This document shows positions 22,621-36,178 of a stretch of DNA of 64,000 nt, one piece after another. The position numbers and the translations under genes are program-made. Position 1 is the first letter of the stretch. Each line of letters begins with the position of its first letter. The notes below the pieces were generated by a model. The model was not told the DNA's origin, searched no databases, and was given only the letters and a program-made list of their open reading frames with translations. Source of the stretch: Archilochus colubris (lineage: Eukaryota > Chordata > Aves > Apodiformes > Trochilidae); NCBI GenBank assembly GCA_023079485.1, contig CM041083.1, positions 155,886,552-155,950,551 on the forward strand, in the 5' to 3' direction.

Positions 22621-24200
22621 GGGTTTTTTGTTTTGTGCTTTGTTTTAGTTTCCTTGTTTTGAGATTGTGGTTATTCTATGGAATTTCTTTCTTTCTACTA
22701 GTACCTAGTCTTTGCAGAGATCAGTTGAAGCTTTATTTGAAACTTATCTCTCTTATGTCTACATAAGACTTCCATCTCTGATCAACACCAGCATTTTATT
22801 CTTCCAGCTCAGTGTTTCTTTTCTTCTTTTTACCCTAGATATCATGAAAGATTGAACAACTGTTTGACACAAGGTACACAGTGGCACTCCATGTCACTCA
22901 GTTCTTTGCTTTCCACTGCAAAGAAAAACACTGAATTCTACTATTTCTTCCACATTTCCAAAACTTAACCACTTACAAATTTAAGTCTTTAACAAAACTT
23001 GTTTCAGTGCAAGTTGAACTTACCACAACTTCATCCATTTTCTCTTAAAATCTGTAGCTATCCAGCAGCAATGAACACCAGCTGACATAGAAATGTATCA
23101 ATTTGTTTAACTTCACAAAATATTCAATTATGTAGTACCAGTCTGTATCTTGAGCATTGTCTAGGAAGCTGCTATTGGGTTACGAGAGGCTAGGGGGTTC
23201 AAGGACTCCAGTGGCATGACACTGTGGAAAGTCTGTGTCTGGGCTCTGGCAACACTAAAAGTATCTCTGATTAATGTTTTTTTTTTCCAATTTCTTTTTC
23301 AATAATTTTAACCTGAAGAAAAACAAGTGAGGTTAATACATGTTATACTGTTTAGAAATACCCATAATAATTCTGAGCAATATGGCTCATATATGAAAAT
23401 CAGAGTAATCAGACGATTCCTGTGGAGTTCAGCTATGGAGAATCTTACTGTAAGATTACCTTAACAAGGCTATACTGGTGCTGGATGGAACATTCTGAAT
23501 GATATATCTCATGAAATACAACAAGTAATATTACGTGTTGGCACAAGACATGACGAGAAGCTATATTAATGCCAGCAAAATAACATGAACTGTATCCCAC
23601 CCCTCTATCCAAGCTGCACAATCCATGTCAACAAGAAGAAGCTCTTCTCCTCTAAGCCAGGTGGCCTGTGGGGAATGATCTTCAAACAGTGTTACTTCAG
23701 ACATCTTCTAGGAAACGCCCAGGGGAATATGAGTGATATAGGTCAAAAATGTGATAGAGACTAGGCTAAAAATTACGTGACAAAGGGAATGCCAGACAGT
23801 GTATCAGCCTGTGATCTCTTAGCTCACTAATATGGATATACACATGCATGTTCTCATATTAACAAGCCTATGTTACAATGAGCTTTCAACCCCCTAAAAA
23901 AACAGTTGTCACAGTTTATATCTTCATATGCTTTGTACTTGGGCATATTCCCAAAATGCTATCTATTTATTTACTTCTTTCACACTTCTTTTTGGTTGGG
24001 ATTTATTTCTTTTAAAAAATTAATTATTCACTCTCTGACCTCACTGTCTAACACAGTACTGTCCTAAGTTTCATTTGCATCTATACTTGATGTTTGCCAT
24101 GAATGTATGTTTGTACTCCAGTTATTCTTCTTCTGCATCCTAGATCACCAGTTCTTTATATTTTTATTACACTAGGGCTATGTTTATTACCTTACATTAT
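22621..24200. other. Unannotated sequence
   Basis: No CR1 signature. The stretch 23160-23290 and the stretch 23560-23780 are GC-richer than their surroundings and could be decayed LTR pieces, but I could not match them to any other part of the window. Confidence 0.35.
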
Positions 24201-24320
24201 TCGTAGAATCATTGAATGGTTTGGGTTGAAAGAGAACTTAAAGATCATTTGGTTGCAAGCACCCTGCAGGTGCAACCTCCCACTAGAATAGGTTGCTCAA
24301 AGTCCCATCCAATGGGACAA
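24201..24320 (-). mobile_element. Short CR1 LINE 3' end
   Basis: TCGTAGAATCATTGAATGGT, then TTTGGGTTGAAAGAGAACTT and 'GGTTGCTCAAAGTCCCATCC'. About 120 bp, minus-oriented. Confidence 0.9.
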
Positions 24321-26450
24321 TTTTCTTTCAGATTTTGATTTTACTCTCTGTGATTCTGCCTGTCTTCCATTTTGTGCTTATCTTCAAATTCATGTCTTCC
24401 TTCTTAAATTCTTTTTCATGTTCACTTTCCTTTTGAAGTACATAGCTTTTTATAGATTGAAGCTGTTTTGGTTTTCTGTATTTTTTTCTCTTTACTTGTG
24501 TTTTGTTTAATCATTATTTCATGTGATATTAAACATAGCTAAACAAATAGTTTATAATTTTTCTAAGTTACTTAATTTATTTATCAAAGAATGAAAAAAA
24601 AAATCCTGAAATATTTTCCGTAAGGCTGGTATTTCTGCAGTATCTGAAGAGGAGTGAGATCAGGACAGTGATTTGATTGATTAGTGTGCAACAAATCTAA
24701 TCAGCCTGTCTCTGTTGGCTAAATTACTGACTTTCGTTACTCAAAGGGAACATCAGTAGAAATTGCAGCAACATTTCTAACAGCTGGAATCTAAAAAAAT
24801 AGGATTATGCTAAAAGAAGAGCTTTTATGCACGCCAGGAGCAAAAATCAAAATGCCTCCTTTGTTTTATTCTGCACAATGAACTAGAAATTATAACCAAT
24901 TATAATTCTGCTTGGGCTGAGCTTTCTTTTTTGTTGCAGCTATAGAGGATATGAACAATGGACAATTACTAGGGCAGATAGTGATTTTAAAAACACAACC
25001 TCTTTTGCTTTACAAATCTCATTATTGAACCCTCTTATTAATTGGAAATTAGTGAGGTCTGTAAATACCTATTCTAGCTTTTTTCTAAGTGAGGAGAAAG
25101 AAGAATGAGGAAAATGTGAATGCACTCTACTGATTTTACCATAAGGGTGACTGAGTAAGAGGTAGAATAGGGCTGCAGAACTGGGACCCTATATCAAAGA
25201 ACTGCTATTATGTTCAACAAAAGCTTTGCCATCCAAAAGGCAGGGTGGACCCTAATGTTACATTTTCTGTGTAAGCTTCAGTGTTACTGCTGCATGCACA
25301 GACATTAATGACATAATCATGGATTATGTCCAAATTTTGTTTAGCTGTTGATGATAAACCTAGTCTCTCAGCCAGTTCAAATGGAAAAAAAAGCATTATC
25401 CACATGCAAAATGTAGCAGCTCCCTGCATGGAGCCTCAATTCAATACGAAAAATCCCCACCAGGTGGAATTTAGTGGGAGGTAATGACAATGACGTCCTC
25501 TTCTGATAACATCTGTGGGGTCATCTCCCTGTCGTCCACAGATTGAATTATAGCTCCTAGATGGTCTGATAAAACTCATCAAGATTCTGTGTTAAGATTA
25601 TTTTTTTACAAATAGGTTCCAAACACCTCTGAGGCATTTGTTGATCACCTTTAAAGTCTTAGTCTTGTTGCATGGTGTTATGCTACGTCTCTGACAGCTG
25701 TTGGTTTCAGACCTGAAGCATGTTAAGGACGTTGTTAAACTGAGAAGATTCAATAAAGAAAAAACATTGTTTTCTTTTATTTATTGTTTATGATGTTTCC
25801 TTTAATAAAAAGCTTTGTTATCGAGATTAATTTAATTAGTTAACTAAATTAACATACCTACAGATTTACACAGAAAGACAGACCTGGTATTTTTCACGTG
25901 TGAAGTTGAATACTCTCCACTATTAGTCTATAAAATTTTGTTGTGCTTCTACTACCTAATTGAAGACTTTCCTGCCAGGAATGTTATATCTGCGTGTCAT
26001 ATTCTTCTGACAAAGTGGAAGAATATGAGCTGAAGTCTTCTAAGATGTATGTAGAATATGCTCTACAGTACTAACACCTATGAAATGAGAGATTTTTATA
26101 AGGGACATTACTGCAGCATGATAGGTGATTACAGGAATTAAAATTTCAATCACTGTGGTCAGCAAGAAGTAGTAAATAATAGTATGTGAAGCTTGTGCTT
26201 GCATAGAATTAAATTTATTTTCACAATCTCATGGAATGAGTATCTGCCAATTAAACCATTAGCCATGTCAATATCACCTGAAACATTAATTTCTTATAAA
26301 TTTGTCACTGAGGCTCCAATGTGCCCTAAGTCAAACATACATACAGCACAGTGCAAAAACAGTGACCACTGCCTTCTGAAGGCAATTTTTTATTATTTGC
26401 ATTAAGTAAATATTGTAAAAAGACCTTTAAAAAGTCTCTGTCTTTAAAAA
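24321..26450. other. AT-rich unannotated sequence
   Basis: No gene or repeat recognised. The block 24610-24790 has balanced composition without simple sequence and is a candidate conserved non-coding element, unverified. Confidence 0.4.
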
Positions 26451-26735
26451 GAACTGTGTTCTGTTTTGGGCCTCCTACTACTAGAAAGACATGGAGGTGC
26501 TGGAGCAAGTCCAGAGAAGGGCAATAAAGATGAAAGGTCTGGAGAACAAGTCTTACAAAAAGCGTGTGAGGAAAGTGGGGTAGAAAAGGAGAGAAGGAGG
26601 CTTAACAGAGGCTGGTAGTGAGTTGAGTGTTGGTCTCTTCTCCCAAGTAACAAATGATAGAACAAGAGGACGTGTCCTGAAGTTATTGCAGGAAAAGTTT
26701 AGATTGGATACCAGGAAGTTTCTGCACTGAAAGGG
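26451..26735 (+). mobile_element. CR1 LINE, 3' ORF2 fragment
   Basis: Plus-oriented: 'GGAGGTGCTGGAGCAAGTCC', 'AGAGAAGGGCAATAAAGATG', 'GGTCTCTTCTCCCAAGTAAC'. It resembles the 53.5 kb subfamily region in content but is more diverged and lacks the 3' terminus. Confidence 0.88.
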
Positions 26736-28548
26736 TTCCAAATAAACAGACAGTTCCAAAACAAATGGCTTTTGGAGGTGCACAAAAGATAAAGAATGGA
26801 GTTTGTTGCCAAATTTAGATAATTTTAATCTGAGCTGGGGAAATTTTTGGAATCTATTAATTACTACATTTGGATGAGAGCACCCAAAAATATAATCTAT
26901 GAATGCTGTGTTAGTATGGTTATTCAGCCACTGTGATATTTTCTTTGTTTGTTGTTTTTTTTGTTTGTTTGTTTGTTTGTTTGTTTTTTGATGGCACTCA
27001 ATTTAAAAATGGGAATTGGCTGTATCAATTAGGCTGGTCCACAGTTTTAATGCATGTCAGTTAATAAGACATTTGCATCATTAAAAAAGATAATTCCTTT
27101 AGATAAAAATTGCTCTAAAGCTCAAAGGACTTGAACATTCCTTCTTCTTTCTGTCACTAAATAGCCTTAAATTAGTTTTTCACCCATCAGCAAGAAAAAA
27201 ATAAATTTGAGCTATGGAAATTTGTCACACTGTTCACCAAAAGACACCTAAAATATCACAGAAAATATTTTTTCACTGACATTGTCTCTCAATGAACTCT
27301 ATCCATACACAGTATGATATTAATATAACAAGCTGGCTTATTTGTATTGCTCACAAACCATCTCTTCCAGTAAACAGATTTTTATCCCAAATTTTATCCC
27401 AAACTTTTTGGGATTTGTTGGACCATTTTCATGTATTATAATAATTTTATTAAAGAACTGAGTTCATTCAAGATATATTCTTCTAGGGAGAAAAATGCAA
27501 CACCACCCCCACTCCTCCCTAGAAATCAAACAAAAAAAAAATATGACTCAAAACCCACAACAGGAGGATATATTTGAGAAGAAAAAGCAATAAACAAGTA
27601 GGTTGTGCATGCCTTACACGTGCATTCTGGTAAATCAAATGGTGAACCAAACACAGCATGTGAAAAAAAAAGAGTAACTCACAAATAAATAAAAAGTGAG
27701 ATACTATGCCTGGCAGAACAACTTGTGATATGCTAAGAATGTAATAGCACATATCAGGAATTCTTTAATCAAACTTTATAATGATTGATACTTGTTATTG
27801 GGTGCTGCCAAATATAGCTCACATCAGCTCTAATGTACAAAATGTCTTTCTGGATCAGTCTTGATGAAACTATGTTTGAATGTTTTGTTAAGCTCTTCTC
27901 ACAGCTGTAAAGGGTAAAACAGATGACAAGATTTCATTCTCCTTTGTTCTGCTGCTTTGTGTGAGTAGATAATGCTACAACAAGGTTTCTTTAGTATATT
28001 CTGACAAACTGGAGATTACCAATGTTTGCTTCATTGAATTTATCTTGCTCTGCAGGAAATAAAGTCTGATAGCTACTTGTTCCTAGGAAGCTAATGACCA
28101 AAGCCACTTTCTCGTTCCAACTTTATCATTGTTAGTTTTGCTGAAAGCCATGCAGATTAGCAGAACAATAAATCACGGAGCAAATGGCTCTTACCAACAA
28201 ACTGAATTGATAAGTATGAGCCTCTAGGGAAACGTCAAACACCTATGTATAAAAAATCACACAGTTGTGGAACAATCTGTCAAAGACATATGAAGAGTTT
28301 TGATTGAGTTTTATTTTTTATTTTTTTGTTGCTGTCATTTGAACCTCTAGTTTCATCATGCAACTTGGGCAGTGTGAGCTTTTGTGATTTTTGTGATTTG
28401 ATTTATGTACTATACCTTTTAATTTCTTGAAGTCCACTTGATACAAGGAAGGCTGCCATTTTTCTGAGGCGAAGTGAATTTCTTGTGTTGCCCAGAAATA
28501 TATTTTGCACTGAAAATACATTGTTCATTGTGCTTTTGTTTGGTAACT
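26736..28548. other. AT-rich unannotated sequence with a (GTTT)n repeat
   Basis: Besides the microsatellite at 26945-26990, no feature is recognised. Confidence 0.4.
26945..26990 (+). repeat. (GTTT)n microsatellite
   Basis: At least six consecutive TTTG units followed by TTTTTG. Confidence 0.92.
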
Positions 28549-29403
28549 GTTCACTTGAGGGAAGAGATGCCATCCAGAGGGACCTTAGAAGCTTGAGAAA
28601 TGGGCCAGTGCAAACTGCATGAGTCTCAACAACCCCAAGTGCAAGGTCCTGCATCTGGGTTGTGCCAATCTCAGGAACAAATACAAGCTGGGTACAAAGT
28701 GGGTTGGTAGTGGCCCTGAATAGAAGGACTTGGGGGGATTGATTGATGAGAAGCTGAACATGAGCTGGCAGTGTACAACACTGTACAGTAGTGTGCTGGC
28801 ACTGTATCCTATGATGCATCAAGAGGACTGTGGCCAGCAGATCAAGAGAGATGATTCTTCCCCTCTACTCTGCTCTTGCAAGACCCCACCTCAAATACTG
28901 CGTCCAGTTCTGGTGTCACCACCATAAAGAGGGAATAGATCTGTTGGAACAAGTCCAGAGGAGGGCTACAAAGATGATCCAGATGTTGGAGCACCTCTGC
29001 AATGAGGGAGCTGCGATTGTTCAGCCTGAAGAAGAGAAGACTCTGGGGGGATGTCATAGCTGCTTTCCAGTACCTGAAGGGAACATACAGAAAGGATGGA
29101 GAGGAACTTGCTATACAAGTGTCCAGTGACAGGACAAGGGGAAAAGGTTTTAAAGTGAAGGAGAATAGGTTTATAAAAAACCTTTAGGAAATCTTGGGAA
29201 AATGTTCTTCGTTATGAGGGTGGTGAGACTCTGGAAAAGACTGCTGTTGATGTTGATGTCCCTTCCCTGGAGGTGTTCAAGGTCGGGTTAGATGAGGATT
29301 TGAGCAACCTTGTCTAGATAAGAGATTTTCCTGCCTATGGCAAGGAGGTTGGAGTAGATGATTTCTAAGGTCCTTTCCAACCTAAGCAATTTTATGATTC
29401 TTT
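28549..29403 (+). mobile_element. CR1 LINE 3' copy (~855 bp)
   Basis: Plus-oriented from the block after the FADD box ('GGGATGCCATCCAGAGGGAC'-like) to the 3' terminus (CAATTTTATGATTCTTTA). It includes 'CCTCTACTCTGCTCTTGCAAG', the thumb-encoding block, and the 3' UTR. A block near 29165-29205 is duplicated or scrambled (AAACCTTTAGGAAATCTTGG). Confidence 0.93.
28830..29129 (+). pseudogene. CR1 ORF2 C-terminal remnant (99 codons)
   Basis: Reads [20 protein letters not shown] then [20 protein letters not shown] and [16 protein letters not shown], the usual CR1 thumb/C-terminal segment. A frameshift after [14 protein letters not shown] moves the rest into another frame (29002-29187). Non-functional. 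Confidence 0.88.
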
Positions 29404-32400
29404 AAAAGTCTTAGAACAAGATGTAATATGAATGCACGGTGAAATCGAAACCAAAGTAAAAACAGACTAATTTTGATACAGTTTTATAACTGACTGGGAA
29501 AGGATAGATATTGGAACTAAATGACAGTTAACTTGACCAAAATACAAAAATATATTAAACAGATGGTTTCCTTTGCAAGTATAAAAAAAGTCAAATTAAA
29601 AGTATTTACTGAAAGTTTCAAATTAAACCATACGCCATTAACTGTTTGATGGAGAAAAAGCTGGTTTTAGTTACTGATTCTGTGCAACAGCTGTAACAGA
29701 CTGTACATTTCATCAACTGCATTTCTTAAAGGAAACTTATCAAAATATATTAACTTGATCTGAGAGGCTTAATCATCTCTATACATCTCTTTGTGACTGT
29801 AAATACTCTTCTAGTTTTAGTCTCCTAGATGATGCAGTCACAGAGATTTACACCTGCCCACACACAGTCAAAATCTGCTTAATTGAATCCTCCAGAAAGA
29901 CTTCATTGCTTGATCAACTGAATACATCTTTCTAACTGTAAGGTTCCATTTAGGTTGCAGAGCAGTGTATTTCACAATAAATCACACTGACATAAAAATA
30001 GAAATTTTTGTTCATTAACATTTTTAAAAGGAAATGTTCTGACAATCTGACCAATTTTTTTTCCTGGAATATAAAGAAATGATATTTTCTTTTTTCCCAA
30101 CATAACAACTAAAAGCAATTTCTATAATATGCAAATTTTTTATTCTCATATCAGTTCTGAAAAAAAAATTCAAATAACTCTCAAAGTGTTGACCTCTTAC
30201 ATTAATACATTAAAATTTTGTTCTCTAATACCTGTAATAAACTGAAAGTTCTTTGAAGAAACCATGGTGGAACTCCATTGATTTTCAGGGTAAAAAAAAA
30301 AAAGTTCTCTGACATTCCTCATTCCTTTAGACTTTGAACAGAAGCTGAAAACGTTTACTGCCTGCTAACCAGTAATTCTTTGTTTTTGCCACCCAGGCTT
30401 CCCAAAATCTCTTGAAGATTCTAAGGACTGTTAATGAAAGATTACAAGAAATGCATTTATATAAGAATTTTGAGCATCATAAACACAATAAAAATGATAA
30501 AAGTAAGTATTACACATGTAAACTACATTTTCAATATTCTGAAATTTGCAGTTGGTCTGGATATTCTACACAGAACATAGGATTTATGTGAAAGGTAGCA
30601 CAAATAAGAAGTTAATGTGGATACAGTAAAGCTGATGACCACTTTGTAACTTTCAGGAAATAATCAGTTTTCTTGTGCATAAATATAATAAATCCACTGG
30701 CAAAGAAGGGTGGGATGGAAAAGAATAGTGCCAAGAAGATGATGAAGTGGAGCCTATATTCTACACTGGGAGGAAATTATTTTTCTGATACTTCAAACCA
30801 TTTGATGAAAGTGCAAAGAAATTGATTCTAATGATGCTGACTGACTCAGAAGGATGTTACGTGACATTGCTTTGAAAACTGCATAGTACTATAATTTTCC
30901 TACCTTTTAAAGAATGTTTTCAGTCCATTTATCTTCCAGTTATCATCAGATTTTAAAATTAGTTTAACATTTTAAGCAAAAAATTCTCTACAGCATTTGC
31001 ATGTAACATTATCATGACGCTTTTTAAGGAATCTGGGGGGAAAATGACAAGGTACACTTTACAAAGCAAACATGGTAACATTAGTTAGTCAGGATCAGTT
31101 GTGAGAAATAGAGAATTAAAAAAAAATATTTTTGCTTTAATCATTAAAAGCACTATTATCCATATTACAAATATATAGAGGGATTATAGCTTCTAATTTT
31201 CATTTTGACTAGTTTTCTTTTGTTAAATAACTTCCAGACAAGAATGAATTTGAAGTGTCTGAATTAGGTACACAGGGACAGCATTAGATCTGTGAGAGAA
31301 TTTTGCAAGAAGGAGTTAGAAGGAATTATGTTTCAATATTTTTCTGAATTATCAGGATATAAAAACTTACTGAAGAAATTTTGAATGCATCTATTTTTAA
31401 TAATTATTTTGTCTCAGACACATACTAATGGAAGACACTGTTTTTCTCTTGCAATGTTGTCTTTTGTATGAGTGTCCTAAAATATGTTTCACTTGCATTA
31501 TCTGATAGCATTTGTAGTTATGCTTATATTGTTAAATTAAAAATCTATCTTTAAGAAATAAATTCACAAAACAGTTATGTTTTATAATATTTTTTGTAAT
31601 AGATTCCCACAATTCTTTTAAATCACATAACCATTTAATGTGAATACTCCTGAAGCCTTAGGAACAGGTACTGCTGTTGTTGGCTTGTTGGTTTTGCTCT
31701 TTTTATACTACAAAATTATAAATTATTCAAAATATAAAAATGGAGATGGATAATTCAATTCAAAATACATATATAAGGAAGAAAATGTCTAAAGTTTCAG
31801 TGTTTTTAAAAGCCCAAGGAGATTGAAAGTGAGTACCATAGCATTGTTTGAAGAGGTTCTTTGAAATGATGAAGTACATAAAGCCCCAAATTTACTTTCT
31901 CATTTTTATAGAAAAAAGCCACAAGTAATTAAATAAGTGTATTTTTAATACATAGTCAAATACAGTTATTTTTATTTTATCAAGAATGTAGGTTAGGAGC
32001 TAAAATGAGATAACTGATTTTCATCTGTGATGAGTTATGCATTGGTCAAGTGGCATTTGAATACTATATGAAATTAAAAATATTATTCTTAATATCCTTA
32101 CTACTAAATTGCTAGCTTGTTACTAATGATGCATTAAAGCAGAGAGACACACAATGAAGGAAAAACATGGGGCCTGGATTTGAACTATTTCTGAATTTTA
32201 ATGGATATTCATAATATATACAAGATGAGACACACATCTTTTGTAGACTTTACATCATACAACTAAATCTAATAAACACTACCCTACATTTCATAAATAA
32301 ATTCAACTTCAGAAATACCAGATGTCACTGTTATGTTTCTGATTATTTGTATTTCAGTATCAAAATAATCTAAATAGAGTAGGATAACTCTGGTCCCAAA

Positions 32401-32675
32401 GCAAATTTAAACTATCAGATAGAAGACTACTGCTTGAAAAGTAGAAAGCATAAACAGACCTCTGAGAGAGTTTATGTACATTGAACACTTGGGTATACAA
32501 ATGCTACTTCCAGCTGAATGTGTGATTATTCTCTTGTGGAATAAGGCAGAATTTGACTACACAGCAGTTCTTTACAGTCTGCATTTCACACTGAAAGGGA
32601 TGTCCCCTCCATCCAAATAGAAGTATTTGAAGCCTGCGTAAATGCTTGAAATTTGAAAAAAAATTATAGGTGAAC
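29404..32675. other. AT-rich stretch, nothing recognised
   Basis: About 3.3 kb without CR1 or LTR signature and without a plausible coding frame. Poly-A/T runs only. Confidence 0.45.
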
Positions 32676-32768
32676 TGTTATGCTACAGTCCGGGGTAACA
32701 TTAAAATTTATTTTGTTTTGACTCCGTGAGACAAAATCCAACCATAGAGGGGTCGGGTGCAAGCAGAT

Positions 32769-32774
32769 TTTATT
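32769..32774 (-). terminator. LTR poly(A) signal AATAAA
   Basis: AATAAA on the minus strand about 255 bp downstream of the TATA box, followed by a GCTTGCACCCGACCCC stretch. This is the usual R-end layout. Confidence 0.5.
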
Positions 32775-33027
32775 TGACAATTGACACAGGCAAAACTATA
32801 GAGCTAGGCTAAAGAGGGAGAGAGGAAAAGAAGATATGAGAGAGAGAGAAGTGGGAGAGAAAAAGGGTAAGAAAGTGGGAAGAAAGAATGAGAGAGAGAG
32901 AGTCAGAGTCACCAGCAGGGACCCAGCTGTCCAGCAAGTTTCTTCAAGATGGCGCTGATCCTGGACAGGGCCCGATGCGAGATGACGATGGGTCAAGAGA
33001 CGACCAAACAGCCCCAGCATGGACAGC

Positions 33028-33036
33028 CATATATAC
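33028..33036 (-). promoter_or_regulatory. LTR TATA box
   Basis: TATATATGG on the minus strand, upstream of a GGCTGTCC...GTTTGGTCG region that would hold the transcription start of the GC-rich LTR. Confidence 0.5.
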
Positions 33037-33096
33037 CCCTGAGTTCCTTTTGTTCCAAAGGGACAGCTTTCAGTCAGCTGCCACTGCAGCCAGGGG

Positions 33097-33270
33097 CATT
33101 GGCATCAGAGCCATTGCAGACAGGCTGCCTGGAGGGGAGCTGCAGCAGAATGGTGAAGTCCCCCACACACTCATCTGTTCTTATCTCCTTCCAGGTGTCA
33201 CCCCTGTTCTGCTTCAGAGAGGCCAGGTCCATTGGCATCAGAGCCATTGCAGACAGGCTGCCTGGAGGGG
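33097..33270 (+). repeat. Two identical 41-bp direct repeats in U3
   Basis: Positions 33097-33137 and 33230-33270 are identical over 41 bp (core CATTGGCATCAGAGCC). They are 133 bp apart, as in duplicated enhancer segments of retroviral U3 regions. Confidence 0.9.
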
Positions 33271-33851
33271 GGGCTTCCAGCACACAGCACTTATCTCTTT
33301 CCAGGCTCCACTCCCCACTCCGTTCCAGCCCCCTCTGCCAGGTACATCAGCATCAGTACAATCAAGGTGGTTTCCTCCACCCTGGCCAGGGCAATCGTGC
33401 CTGGAGGGACATCCCAGCATTGCAGGCTGGCCCTCAGAAAAGGGGAGCAGTCTCCACCCAGCCATTAGTTCTGATCATTTTGTGGGTGTCACCCCCTGCT
33501 CAGCTCTGGACAGAGCTTATCTTCCTCCACCCTAGGCAGGGCTATTCACTTTAAAATTGTCCTTTTGAGGCAAATTCCAGTTAGTGAGATCAGCGGACTC
33601 TCACAAGTTGTTATTGTGTTCAAATAACAGTTACAAAGCAAAAAGTGTTTAAGGAATGATTGAGTCAACTTGACTCAACTTGATTATGAGAAACCACATA
33701 ACAGTGCTGTTCTTCTCCGTGATAACATACTGAGAGGTAATTTTTAAGGAGTTATGAGCCATAAAGGCTTTAGTAATGTGGAGCAGAACAATACAACTGA
33801 TAAGATACCTTCCCTATTGCAAGCAAATTAGAACTCTTTGCACCAAAAACC

Positions 33852-33884
33852 TTTTTTTTTTGTTTTGTTTTGTTTTGTTTTGTT
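33852..33884 (+). repeat. (TTTTG)n microsatellite
   Basis: A T10 run followed by four TTTTG units. Confidence 0.92.
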
Positions 33885-36062
33885 ATTGCAGCAGCTTTGA
33901 ACACACCAAGGCACCTCTGAGTTCTACAGTTCTGTGTGCAAATGATGAAAAAAGTGTGAATTATGAAACAGAAAAAGAAGCTAGGAATACTTTCTGTTCA
34001 GGTATACTTGGAATTATTTGAAATAATGAAATAAAACTCAACACCCCAAATGACTCAATACACAACAGATTCAGGATAAAGAATAAAATTTTAGAAAACT
34101 TTGAGCATGTGCTGAGTGAGACAATCTCATCAGACATTAATGAAGAGTGGCATGAATCAACTGCCTACAGTGCAATGAACCATAGTTAGATGTAGTCAGA
34201 GTGACAAGTTCTTGTGAAAACTACTGTAGTATGCACTAAATTTGAATGCTTATGAAACATAACTTAAATTCTATGTCATGAAAATGTCCCCATTTGTCAA
34301 CTTGACTGAATCTGAGGGACTGGAAAATTTAACAGGTTATATGCAGTTTTATTAAAATAAATAGAGAATGATCTGAGAGGTAAACATTAGCCTAGTCTTT
34401 TCATTTTCTTTATTATCTTTTTAGACTGCTAAGTAGAGAAGGCTAAAATTCTGACAATTTTAGAAAATTTAGGAAAATATATATGTGGTGATAACCACAA
34501 AAATTTGTCTTACTACAGGGATCTGTTTAGTAAAATATTGTTGATACATCCAGCTCAAAAAAATTGAGTAAATTCTCTGTGACCTAACCTCCAATTTAGG
34601 ATGGACTATGAAGGATTTGAACTGTACAAAAATGACTATGGTTAAATTTCTCTTTGAAACCAGACCTTCTATCTTTTCAAAAGTTCAGGAGATAAGTTGA
34701 ATCAATAAGAAAATTAATAGCTAACATTGGTACATGCACTCATTAGATTTTACTGGATCTGGAGTTGACACAAAAAAGTCAGAATGACTTTATGTTTCCA
34801 TGTATATAGTAACATAGAAATTTTTTCCTCTTTGATTCTATGACATTTATCCAACCATTTATTTTGTAGGTGTTATTTCATAAGAAAACAAAATCCTTTA
34901 AAATTTTTTCACTTCTTTATGAAATTGAATATATGCATAAATAAATTTCCACACACAGGACTCATATTTGAGTGTGAGTGACATGAGAAATAATTAACAT
35001 CAACTTCAATGTACCAAAATATATGAAAACCTTTTAACAACAGAGGCAAAAATCAAGACTAACTATGCCAAATAACATGCAAGATCTTGCAGCGATTATT
35101 TATGCTAAATAATAAGTGTTACTTAGAATTCATATTTAAGCCTCTAATTTGAAAGTTAATGTTCCAATACTTAATGCCTACTATTACTTGGATAATTGTT
35201 GTAAATATTACTGTTCTTATATTTTCACCATATTAGTGTAGGAGGATTCTGCATTGCTTAGAGCTTCTCAGCACTATGACCATAAAAGGAAGCAATATTA
35301 GTCATAATGAAGCATTATATCCTGCTATTTTTATTCATTCAGACTAATTACTATAGTGAGTTTTCATATTTGAGAAAAAAAGTGAAGAAAAAACGTATTT
35401 AACTGTATAAGATTCTTCGCTGTCAATTATCTCAAAATTAAATTCCTAATTTTTTAAAAGTACCTGTAATGTTTTGCTTCTGAAAAATGCTACATAAAGT
35501 ATAATTTTATCTAATGTTAGGCAATAAGACCTTGACAATGCAGGAACACTTTAGAAAACTGAGGTAAATCATCAGAATTATAAAACTAAAACACATTACA
35601 CCATTCTGTGGATGCTGGCATTCAAATAAAGTGGTCATGGTTCAACACAGGTTGGTCTTTCTAGAAACATCATTGAGTTAGAACAAACTAAGGTAATTTT
35701 ATTTCTGAGTGGCATACCCATAAAGAGCCACTAATGTACTTACCCTCTCAATTTGAGCCATGTAGTCTTAAGCTTCCTTAAAGTTTCAATGCAGATCTAC
35801 CTTAAAGGATTTACAAAAAAGCTTTTAAAACTAGTCAATCATAGAAATATAGAAAAGTACTCAAGTGTTTTCCTTAAACTTGCTTTAGATAACTGGAATA
35901 TCAGTTTACATTAAGTGTAAATAGGATATGTTATTCTCTTCAGTTACAATTTTTAGCTGTTTTCACTTTAGTGCTCATAGTTAATTCACAAGTGACTTCA
36001 TTTTTTTAGCTTCCCAGAAAATGTACCCAGCATTGGTATTTATTTAGTACCAACAATAATCT

Positions 36063-36178
36063 AAAAAAACCCAACCAACCAAACAAAAAAACAACAACAA
36101 CAACAAAAAAACAACCAAAACCCCACAAAAAACTCCTAATAAAAACAACAAAGCAAAACAAGAAAAAAAAACCACCAC
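36063..36178 (+). repeat. A/C-rich low-complexity tract
   Basis: Runs of A with CC, (AAC)n and CCAACC units over about 115 bp. The minus-strand open frame 36006-36200 (rich in F, V and L) is a by-product. Confidence 0.88.

Larger units (their letters stand above)
32676..33629 (-). mobile_element. GC-rich endogenous retrovirus LTR (solo LTR, ~954 bp)
   Basis: Read on the minus strand it has LTR order: a GC-rich U3 with two identical 41-bp repeats (33230-33270 and 33097-33137), a TATA box GGTATATATGG (33036-33028), a C/T-rich R region, AATAAA (32774-32769), and a U5. The ends chosen on the plus strand, TGTTAT...ATAACA, form a 6-bp terminal inverted repeat with canonical TG/CA. The flanks (GTGAAC and GTTACA) do not match as a duplication, so the boundaries are inferred. 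No gag/pol/env sequence adjoins it, so it is a solo LTR. The 215-codon plus-strand frame 32888-33535 is antisense to U3/R and is not a gene. Confidence 0.7.

Noticed and set aside
22231..22662. 143-codon plus-strand open frame
   Set aside because: Antisense shadow of the CR1 endonuclease-region remnant on the minus strand.
26945..26990. CRISPR-like short direct repeats
   Set aside because: Plain (GTTT)n microsatellite without spacers. No CRISPR is expected in an animal genome and none is seen.
32888..33535. 215-codon plus-strand open frame, the longest in the window
   Set aside because: It lies antisense within the GC-rich LTR, overlaps a 201-codon frame in another phase, contains the two 41-bp repeats and has no family motif. 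GC-rich sequence simply lacks stop codons.
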